Shown in pieces: positions 1 to 5,977 of a stretch of DNA of 6,503 nt. Made by a program: the position numbers and the translations under genes. Position 1 is the first letter of the stretch. Each line of letters begins with the position of its first letter. The notes under the pieces were generated by a model, which saw nothing but the letters and a program-made list of their open reading frames with translations, made no database searches and had not been told where the DNA came from. The stretch is from Candidatus Sulfotelmatobacter sp. (GTDB taxonomy: Bacteria > Acidobacteriota > Terriglobia > Terriglobales > SbA1), in assembly GCA_030151135.1 (NCBI GenBank), contig JASLEQ010000190.1:1-6503 (forward strand). Reading direction: 5' to 3'.

Positions 1-1202
1 TGAACAACTGCACGACTGGCTCTTTTTATTACTACTTTCCTGATTGGCCGCGGATAGGAACCTGGTCGGATGGTTTTTACATCACGTTCGATCTGCAGGA
101 TCCGACGAAAAACTATGTCGAAGATGGATTCGAGGCCTGCAAACTGGATCGCGCCGACATCGCCCAAGGCCTCTCAACCAGTCCCATGACTTGTTACACG
201 TATATGGTGCCGGCAAGCCAGGCTCCGTCGCTGATCCACTCTGTGGATGTCGCAGACATCGACAGCCCGACCGGACCAACCAGCGGAGAGCCCCAATATT
301 TCCTGTCTGTTGTGAATCCAAGTAACGCCCAGCAGGGCGGGAATGGTCAAACGGTCTGCACGAACACAGCCCTTCCCTGCACCTCGAATCAACTGGCCCT
401 GTTCACCTGGGGAACCGCCGGCTTTAGCGGCCCAACATTCCTCGCTGTGAATTCCTACACGCCTGGTTGCTACAACACGTCCACCACCAAGGCAGAGGCC
501 AATACGTATTGCGTTCCCGAACCCAGCACGAGTGTGAAAGACCTTGGTGCGTACGGAACGCCCTCGTGCGGAAATTATTCGACGCCGTGCCTGGATTCAC
601 TGGGCGATCGCCTGGCCAATCGACTCACCTATAACAATCTTTCGGTACCAAAGAAAATCAAAGGTGAGTTTTTGACGGCCTCGCATGTGGTGATGGAAAA
701 TTCGACGAATCAACGGACGGGAATCCGGTATTACGTGATTCAGGTGCAAGCTGGGAAGGCGCTCGTCTCTGAAAACAGCGGCGGCAGCGCAGGACCGCCA
801 GACTTGCAGGATCCGAACAAGAGCTTGTGGTACTTCATGCCGAGCGCAGCCCTTGATCAGAACGGCAATCTTGGCGTCACCTTCACGTCGTCTGGACCTT
901 ATTGCTCCACCTGCCAGACACAGCCTCATCCAGCCCTATATTTTGACGTGCTGCCGTTCAAAGCCACCAGCTTCGATGCGCCTGCTTTGATCGTTCAAGG
1001 CCAGGGAGACGAAGAAAATACAGATCGCTACGGAGAGTACGCAGCCACTGTGATTGATTCCACGGACAATCTAACCTTCTACTCAGTCGGCGAGTATTTC
1101 GAGACGAGCCAGACGGGAACTACCAATTGCACTTTGTCATCTTCGAATTGCTATACATGGCAAACGCGGATATTCCGTGGTCAGTACGGAAATCCCTTCT
1201 AA
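1..1202 (+). CDS. Secreted Cys-rich protein of an acidobacterial family, function unknown (5'-truncated)
   Basis: The reading frame is open from base 3 to the TAA at 1200-1202, so the visible 399 residues are the C-terminal part; the true start and any signal peptide lie left of the window. An internal ATG at 186 is not the start, because recognisable family sequence precedes it. Seen: F-P-D-W-P-R-I-G-T-W-S-D-G-F-Y (visible residues 12-26), L-D-S-L-G-D-R-L (about 197-204), G-I-R-Y-Y (240-244), D-x-N-G-N-L-G (about 285-291), R-Y-G-E-Y (342-346) and W-Q-T-R-I near the end. This order matches, from memory, large secreted acidobacterial proteins of unknown function with 'DYPKxGVWxDxYY', 'LDSLGDRLMYR' and 'RWGDYS…W.TRI'. 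Thirteen Cys, including three Cys-X6-Cys pairs, suggest disulfides and export. No catalytic motif is recognised. A beta-propeller-like fold is possible but unproven. Confidence 0.85.
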   Translation, partial: NNCTTGSFYYYFPDWPRIGTWSDGFYITFDLQDPTKNYVEDGFEACKLDRADIAQGLSTSPMTCYTYMVPASQAPSLIHSVDVADIDSPTGPTSGEPQYFLSVVNPSNAQQGGNGQTVCTNTALPCTSNQLALFTWGTAGFSGPTFLAVNSYTPGCYNTSTTKAEANTYCVPEPSTSVKDLGAYGTPSCGNYSTPCLDSLGDRLANRLTYNNLSVPKKIKGEFLTASHVVMENSTNQRTGIRYYVIQVQAGKALVSENSGGSAGPPDLQDPNKSLWYFMPSAALDQNGNLGVTFTSSGPYCSTCQTQPHPALYFDVLPFKATSFDAPALIVQGQGDEENTDRYGEYAATVIDSTDNLTFYSVGEYFETSQTGTTNCTLSSSNCYTWQTRIFRGQYGNPF

Positions 1203-1236
1203 CTCAATTTTGATTTCGGGACTCTAGGGGTATCAG

Positions 1237-1262
1237 GAGGCCGGGAAACCGGCCTCTTTTTT
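1237..1262 (+). terminator. Rho-independent terminator
   Basis: A perfect 8-bp stem GAGGCCGG/CCGGCCTC (1237-1244 and 1249-1256) closes on a GAAA tetraloop and is followed directly by six T (1257-1262), then a TA-rich stretch. It lies 34 bases after the stop of the secreted-protein gene, so it ends that transcript. Read on the minus strand the hairpin is not followed by a T-run, so it is not a standard intrinsic terminator for the convergent lipoprotein gene. Confidence 0.93.
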
Positions 1263-1297
1263 ATTATTTATTTCGAGGCAGAGCCAGAGCTGCGGTC

Positions 1298-2851
1298 TTA
1301 CTTCGCGCTTTTCTTTGCTGCCCTTCGCAGCGGAGGAACTCCCTTCTCAGGGGCTTCACGTTCAATTTGGTCCGACAGCTTATGGCGAGGCTTATCCAGT
1401 TTTGACGAGCGCTGATTTCCAGCAGCGGACACGGTCAGACCTTGTGCCGTATAAGTCGCCTCGCTGAACGTCGATCCCGAGTTCGCTTGTGCCACCGCAA
1501 AGACTCCATGTGGCACACCATTCGTGAAGGCCGTTGCGACGTAGTCTCCCACCATTAATCCGTTTTGTGAATTCGGCAGCCAACTCAGGAGCATGGGCGC
1601 GGCGGTGACCTGCGTGGGGCTGCTCCATGTGGAACCTCCATTTGCCGAGGAGATGAAGCCAACAAAAAGCTGACAGGTGGAGACGTTGCATTGAGTTTGC
1701 GCGTAATAGTAGTAATGTAGCGCGACATGCACGCTGTTGCCTGACGTCGCTGGATCAATCCCGATTCCAGGGATGAAGTGATCGACCGTGCTCGAGACAT
1801 CGTCGATAGGGATGCGGGAAATGGTGCTCCAATTGAGTCCGTCCGCAGACGTACTGTAGACCAGATCGTTCGAAGCGCACGAGGTTCGGAAGCGGCAATC
1901 CTCCCAAACCACCCAGACATTCCCCGCGCTGTCGATCGCAGCCGAGGGCAATGGTCCGCTACGAATGCCGCCGGCATCGGCATGATATTGAATCCCCGAA
2001 ACGGTCACTGGATCAGTCCAGGTCGAACCGCCATCGGTCGAGATGAATGAAGACATATTCGCTGCCGCAGTTCCGACAAAAGTCTCGATCGGAACAATGA
2101 CGGTTCCGTTCGGCTGCACCAAGGGTTGGCCCCCGATGCCACCAATGAAGGTTGGCGTGGTAGTCCCGGAACTCCATGTGATTCCGCCATCCGCAGAGGT
2201 GCTCATGAAAATCCGTCCATCATTCGGGTCGTCCCATTCGACATAACAGTTGCCATAGTGGGGGCTGGTAGCCGAGGTATCGCAGGTGATCCAATTTTTG
2301 TCTGAACCGACCCCCGCCAAGGGAACTCCGATTGGACTCTGCCAACTTATCCCGCCGTCCGTAGAACGGTTGACGATCACGGCTGGAGTCGCGATGGTGG
2401 CGGACAAGGGCAACGAGGCAATCATCCATACTTGATGCTTCGCGTCATAGGCGACGACTGGGTCGCTGGCAGCGTCGTACGGCCCACTTCCTTCACCTGT
2501 GGTTATTCCCGGCAGGAAGCCATGACTCCAAGTCTTGCCTCCGTCTGTGGAAGCTGCCCACCCGATGTCGGTGGCGCCGCCCTGTGCGATGCGTCCCGTC
2601 TGAAAAGCCGCGACCAGCGTCGACCCGTTCGCGACCATGTGCGGTTCAACTTCTGTTGCATGCTGTCCCGGGCCCACGCTATACGGGTCGGAACTGACCT
2701 GAGTCAAATTCGAACCGACTGGATTGGCCGTGCTGTCCTGATTCGTAGAAATGGATGAAGATGAATTGCTCGAACAACCCGAAAGGTTGAGCAGGCACGA
2801 CAGTAAGGCGGCCAGCAGAAAAGCAAAAAAGACGGAATCAGGTCTGGACAT
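1298..2851 (-). CDS. Lipoprotein with seven Asp-box (BNR/sialidase-like) repeats, predicted beta-propeller
   Basis: A 517-residue protein. Residues 8-22 are a hydrophobic signal segment, followed by the lipobox L-S-G-C with Cys26 as the predicted lipidated residue, then a Ser/Asn-rich linker. Asp-box motifs (S-x-D-x-G-x-x-W) occur at residues 101-108, 163-170, 219-226, 271-278 and 335-341, with weaker copies at 402-409 and 456-462. Their key Asp/Asn residues are 52-67 apart, about one per propeller blade. Cys pairs at 190/202, 319/325 and 388/393 suggest disulfides. The F/Y-R-I-P motif expected before the first box in true sialidases is not seen, and I could not identify the Arg triad, so enzyme activity cannot be claimed; a binding or structural surface role is equally possible. 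The last 37 residues are strongly basic (12 K/R, 5 D/E). The start is supported by AGGA six bases upstream. It lies 67 bases downstream of the membrane-protein gene on the same strand. Confidence 0.9.
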   Translation of the reverse strand: MSRPDSVFFAFLLAALLSCLLNLSGCSSNSSSSISTNQDSTANPVGSNLTQVSSDPYSVGPGQHATEVEPHMVANGSTLVAAFQTGRIAQGGATDIGWAASTDGGKTWSHGFLPGITTGEGSGPYDAASDPVVAYDAKHQVWMIASLPLSATIATPAVIVNRSTDGGISWQSPIGVPLAGVGSDKNWITCDTSATSPHYGNCYVEWDDPNDGRIFMSTSADGGITWSSGTTTPTFIGGIGGQPLVQPNGTVIVPIETFVGTAAANMSSFISTDGGSTWTDPVTVSGIQYHADAGGIRSGPLPSAAIDSAGNVWVVWEDCRFRTSCASNDLVYSTSADGLNWSTISRIPIDDVSSTVDHFIPGIGIDPATSGNSVHVALHYYYYAQTQCNVSTCQLFVGFISSANGGSTWSSPTQVTAAPMLLSWLPNSQNGLMVGDYVATAFTNGVPHGVFAVAQANSGSTFSEATYTAQGLTVSAAGNQRSSKLDKPRHKLSDQIEREAPEKGVPPLRRAAKKSAK

Positions 2852-2857
2852 GAGAAA

Positions 2858-2861
2858 TCCT
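2858..2861 (-). promoter_or_regulatory. Ribosome binding site of the lipoprotein gene
   Basis: On the minus strand AGGA sits six bases before the ATG at 2851. It fixes the start so that the signal peptide and lipobox are placed correctly. The rest of the 67-base gap (2852-2918) shows no convincing -35/-10 pair, so co-transcription with the upstream membrane-protein gene is plausible but not shown. Confidence 0.65.
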
Positions 2862-2918
2862 GGGACGTTCTACAACTTGCCCTGGGCATGTCCATATTCG
2901 CGAAGGACCATCAAAAGG

Positions 2919-4505
2919 TCAATTGCGAGGTGGTATCCCTCCAGTTGCCGACATGACCGGACTGTGCGTCTCAGTTTCAGATACGAAGAGGACCGACAGC
3001 TCGTCGCTATAAACCGACTTCCATCCGGATGCGTTGCGGAGCATATTCGAGAGCGCGTCCTCGCGCCGTAAGAGTACGCAGCCTGGATTGAATTGCCGCA
3101 ACATGCGGTCCCACCCGTCTTCAACGTGCATCAAGTTTAAGTACGATTGGAAGAACTCGCTGCCGTAAAGGTCATGGCGATCATCGACCACGACGCGCGT
3201 GCCCGGATAGAGTCTGTAAATCAGGTAGCCGCCCCAGTAGTCGGGACTCAAAACCGGTCCCTTGATCGACTCGGAGGCCAGGAAATTCGCCGCACCCACC
3301 GGCATTCGCTGAGGATCGAAGTGTGCATTCATCCACTGATCACTACCGACGCGACCTCCGTGAGCCATAATTGCCAGCGTAAAAATCACGACAAAAACTG
3401 GCCAGAGGTGCCCTCGAACACGCGAGTCGATGTATTCCATTCTTTCTGCGAACCTTACCCAAAGTCTCGCCTTGGGCACGGCTGGCCCGAGAACCATACA
3501 AAGCAGAATTGCCGCAAATGGAATATTCCTGGAAGCAGTCAAACCGGCGTAGATCGAAAAAAGCACCGTCAAAATTCCGCTCGCCCGCAAAGTGCGGCCG
3601 CGTCCGAGCAGGATCGCGACGCTCACCAGCAACAAGGCAAGGAAGCACTTCTCAGCAACATGGTGGAAATTCGGTGATTGAAACTCTTGAATGTGATCGA
3701 CCAGAAATCGATTTGTCAGGTACGAGTAGATATGAGCGTGCAAGCGCCAGCCGTAGGGATTCGCCAAGCTCGCCGCGACGGTCGCTATTCCTGCGAGGGT
3801 CAATCGGCCGAGTTGCCGGCGCGCGGCGATTCTCAACAGAGTATCTTCGATCCGCACATCGGACGACTGCCACCAGTTCCACAAGGCACCCAGCCAGAAG
3901 ATGCATATCAGCGCGAACCCAAGCAGGAAGCCACCGTGCAGGTTGACCCATAGGAGCATCAGAAGAGGCAGTACCCACAACCGCCCAACAGGTTTCAGCG
4001 TTGAGAATCGCAGCGAGCTGGATTCGTCAGAATCCAGTATCCAGAACCAGATTACGAGAAGAAGCCAGCTGAACACGTGCGGGCGCGCCAGAAAGTGAAT
4101 CATTGACGCGCCGGTCGCCAGAAGTAACAGCGCCAGTGCAATCGGAAGATCGGTCTTTAACCGAAGCAGCCAATGAAATAGAAGGGCAAAAGTAGCAGCG
4201 ATCACCAAAGCCGTTAGCCAGACGGGGCCGTTGAGCCCAAAAGTCGCATCCAACCAACCCACCACGAGGTCGTATAGCCACTCCCATGCGAACCAAGGCC
4301 TGCCTGCCATGGTCGAGGAAAATGAATCCACTCGTGGGACCGCGTGAGTCGCCATGATCTGTTGTCCAGTGCGGATGTGCCAGCCAATTCCCGCGTCACC
4401 CAGTAATTTGACGGACAGCGGCGTAAAAACCAAGGCACAGAGAACGGCAGCAAAGAAAAGGTCAGCAACCGAAGGCATCGTCCATTGCACCCATGCTGAG
4501 GGCAT
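2919..4505 (-). CDS. Polytopic membrane protein, GT-C-like, with C-terminal soluble domain; function unknown
   Basis: From the ATG at 4505 the protein is 528 residues. A first TM segment (about 14-33) leads into the loop L-L-G-D-A-G-I-G-W-H-I-R-T-G (34-47) and then P-W-F-A-W-E-W-L-Y-D (70-79). About nine more hydrophobic segments follow up to residue 383, with W-V-N-L-H-G-G-F (186-193), N-P-Y-G-W (249-253) and S-R-N-I-P (325-329). A soluble C-terminal domain from about 395 has Y-W-G-G-Y-L-I (423-429) and D-D-R-H-D-L-Y-G (441-448). An acidic residue in the first exported loop after TM1, followed by W-H, is the usual layout of GT-C lipid-linked sugar transferases, so Asp37 is a candidate catalytic residue. 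That is inference; I recognise the protein only as a common uncharacterised acidobacterial membrane family. The open frame runs upstream to 4700, but that would overlap the divergent ndh gene by 107 bases, so the start must be internal. ATGs at 4556, 4505 and 4478 are candidates and none has a clear Shine-Dalgarno. 4505 was chosen because it leaves 88 bases for promoters. Confidence 0.82.
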   Translation of the reverse strand: MPSAWVQWTMPSVADLFFAAVLCALVFTPLSVKLLGDAGIGWHIRTGQQIMATHAVPRVDSFSSTMAGRPWFAWEWLYDLVVGWLDATFGLNGPVWLTALVIAATFALLFHWLLRLKTDLPIALALLLLATGASMIHFLARPHVFSWLLLVIWFWILDSDESSSLRFSTLKPVGRLWVLPLLMLLWVNLHGGFLLGFALICIFWLGALWNWWQSSDVRIEDTLLRIAARRQLGRLTLAGIATVAASLANPYGWRLHAHIYSYLTNRFLVDHIQEFQSPNFHHVAEKCFLALLLVSVAILLGRGRTLRASGILTVLFSIYAGLTASRNIPFAAILLCMVLGPAVPKARLWVRFAERMEYIDSRVRGHLWPVFVVIFTLAIMAHGGRVGSDQWMNAHFDPQRMPVGAANFLASESIKGPVLSPDYWGGYLIYRLYPGTRVVVDDRHDLYGSEFFQSYLNLMHVEDGWDRMLRQFNPGCVLLRREDALSNMLRNASGWKSVYSDELSVLFVSETETHSPVMSATGGIPPRN

Positions 4506-4593
4506 GGCGTAGGCTGGTGTTTCTGTTGCCGAAGAATCTCTGGAACCCGCAGGCATCGCGTGAATCTTATAAGGTGAGGCAGGGAGCGGCAAC
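4506..4593. promoter_or_regulatory. Divergent intergenic region between the membrane-protein gene and ndh
   Basis: These 88 bases separate two divergently read genes, so promoters for both should lie here or just inside the coding starts. An 8-bp palindrome CTTATAAG at 4566-4573 contains TTATAA, which could serve as a -10 element on either strand. No good -35 hexamer was found at normal spacing on either side. If it acts on the minus strand, transcription would start near 4560, which would favour 4505 or 4478 over 4556 as the membrane-protein start. No operator could be assigned. Confidence 0.4.
4581..4586 (+). promoter_or_regulatory. Ribosome binding site of ndh
   Basis: AGGGAG ends seven bases before the ATG at 4594, a good Shine-Dalgarno at normal spacing. 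Together with the dinucleotide-binding motif starting at residue 7, it fixes the ndh start. Confidence 0.75.
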
Positions 4594-5943
4594 ATGAGTG
4601 ATGAAAAGCGAGTTGTCATCGTGGGTGCGGGATTTGGCGGACTGACCGCGGCACAGGCTTTGGGGAGCGGCCCCGTCCGGATTACGGTCATCGATCGCAA
4701 GAATTTCCATACCTTTCAGCCACTGCTTTATCAGGTTGCGACGGCCGGGATTTCTCCTGCAGAAATCGCGGCACCCATTCGCTCCATTTTGCGATCTCAC
4801 AAGAACATTGAAGTGTTGATGGGCGACGTGATCGCGTTCGATCTTGAGCAAAGAATCGTTGAAACGACCGACAGCCGCGTTCCCTATGACTATCTGATCG
4901 TGGCGGCCGGAGCGGGGCACTCCTACTTTGGCCACGATGAGTGGGAGGTTTTCGCGCCTGGACTTAAAACAATCGAAGATGCGCTTGAGATCCGCCGGCG
5001 CGTACTGCTCGCGTTTGAGCTCGCCGAGCGACAAGCAGCAAGCGGTGAGGGCGATGTTCCGCTTAATTTCGTCGTGGTTGGCGGCGGACCTACGGGAGTC
5101 GAGCTTGCCGGGACACTGGCGGAGATTAGCCGGCATGCCCTGACGCACGAATTTCGGTCCATCGATCCGGCGCGCACACACATTCTGTTAATTGAAGGCG
5201 GCCCGCGCGTGCTGCCGTCTTACACCGAGGATCTATCTCGCAGCGCCGAGGAGCAATTGAAGCATTTGGGAGTGGAAGTCCGTACCTCCACGATGGTGAC
5301 GCGGGTAGAGGCTGGCGCAGTAGACATTGGCCAAACGCGAGTTCCTGCCACCGTGGTCTTGTGGGCCGCAGGTGTGGCGGCGTCTCCGTTGGGGAAAAAG
5401 CTTACGGATTCTGTGGATCGCGCCGGCAGAGTTCCAGTTCTAGGGGATCTTACCCTGCCCGGACACCCCGAAGTGTTCGTCATTGGCGATCTCGCAGCAA
5501 CTAAGGATGAAAATGGCAAGCTGCTTCCCGGGGTCGCCCCCGTGGCGATTCAGCAAGGTAAATACGTCGCAAAGATCATCCGGGCAGAATTGGAAGATAC
5601 CTCACCGGGAAAGACTCCGCGTAAGGCCTTTCACTATTGGGACAAGGGCAGCCTCGCTACGATCGGACGCGCCGCCGCAGTTGCACAGTTCGGCAAGATT
5701 CATATCTCCGGGTATATCGCGTGGCTCTCGTGGCTCTTCGTCCACATCCTTTTCCTGATCGGCTTCCGCAATCGCCTACTGGTACTGATTCAATGGGCAT
5801 GGTCATATCTGACGTACGAGCGAGGTGCGCGCTTGATCACTGGCAGCACCTACCTGCCCGGTTGGACTGAACCGGATAACGGCAAGATCGTTACCAACGC
5901 GCAGCCTCGGTCGCAAGAAATTTCCTCCAGCACGCACAAATAG
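4594..5943 (+). CDS. ndh: Type II NADH:quinone oxidoreductase (NDH-2)
   Basis: A 449-residue, full-length NDH-2. It transfers electrons from NADH through FAD to membrane quinone without pumping protons, on the cytoplasmic face of the membrane. Seen: the N-terminal FAD-binding Rossmann motif V-V-I-V-G-A-G-F-G-G (7-16); F-Q-P-L-L-Y-Q-V-A-T-A-G (41-52); the second nucleotide fold V-V-G-G-G-P-T-G-V-E-L-A-G (161-173), where Glu170 matches the conserved NDH-2 glutamate; L-L-I-E-G (198-202), whose acidic residue at the end of the second strand favours NADH over NADPH; W-A-A-G (257-260); V-F-V-I-G-D-L-A (294-301), contacting FAD; and P-V-A-I-Q-Q-G (316-322), the quinone-site signature. Hydrophobic and aromatic helices at about 371-407 fit the C-terminal membrane anchor. 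No EF-hand insertion or extra fused domain is present. It is divergent from the membrane-protein gene and probably co-transcribed with the NfeD-type gene 34 bases downstream. Confidence 0.97.
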   Translation: MSDEKRVVIVGAGFGGLTAAQALGSGPVRITVIDRKNFHTFQPLLYQVATAGISPAEIAAPIRSILRSHKNIEVLMGDVIAFDLEQRIVETTDSRVPYDYLIVAAGAGHSYFGHDEWEVFAPGLKTIEDALEIRRRVLLAFELAERQAASGEGDVPLNFVVVGGGPTGVELAGTLAEISRHALTHEFRSIDPARTHILLIEGGPRVLPSYTEDLSRSAEEQLKHLGVEVRTSTMVTRVEAGAVDIGQTRVPATVVLWAAGVAASPLGKKLTDSVDRAGRVPVLGDLTLPGHPEVFVIGDLAATKDENGKLLPGVAPVAIQQGKYVAKIIRAELEDTSPGKTPRKAFHYWDKGSLATIGRAAAVAQFGKIHISGYIAWLSWLFVHILFLIGFRNRLLVLIQWAWSYLTYERGARLITGSTYLPGWTEPDNGKIVTNAQPRSQEISSSTHK

Positions 5944-5964
5944 GACGAAAATAGAGTTGAGCTT

Positions 5965-5971
5965 GGAGAGG
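5965..5971 (+). promoter_or_regulatory. Ribosome binding site of the NfeD-type gene
   Basis: GGAGAGG lies six bases before the ATG at 5978, in the 34-base gap after the ndh stop. It decides the start of the partial gene, which then opens with a proper signal peptide. No terminator or promoter was seen in this gap. Confidence 0.8.
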
Positions 5972-5977
5972 CTGTCG

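Noticed and set aside
897..929. C-S-T-C in the secreted protein as a cytochrome c haem site or metal site.
   Set aside because: There is no His directly after the second Cys (C-X-X-C-H is needed), the protein shows no other cytochrome feature, and a disulfide is simpler.
1805..1816. R-I-P within S-R-I-P-I-D of the lipoprotein as the sialidase F/Y-R-I-P motif.
   Set aside because: In sialidases this motif precedes the first Asp box; here it lies between the fifth and sixth boxes and lacks the aromatic residue.
2768..2798. Small imperfect hairpin near the lipobox codons (AACC-CGAAA-GGTT with flanking GCTC/GAGC).
   Set aside because: The stem is short, interrupted by a bulge, and lies inside coding sequence; it is not distinguishable from chance.
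3147..3978. Plus-strand open frames of 91-176 codons opposite the membrane-protein gene.
   Set aside because: They lie antisense to a gene with clear TM segments and motifs, have compositions rich in R, S and H, and resemble no family; they are shadows of the high-GC coding frame.
4506..4700. Upstream open-frame extension of the membrane protein to an ATG at 4700.
   Set aside because: It would overlap the well-supported divergent ndh gene by 107 bases, and the added residues are low-complexity antisense of ndh with no membrane-family resemblance.
4567..5183. Minus-strand open frame of 204 codons opposite ndh.
   Set aside because: It is fully covered by the unmistakable NDH-2 coding sequence on the plus strand and shows no domain of its own.
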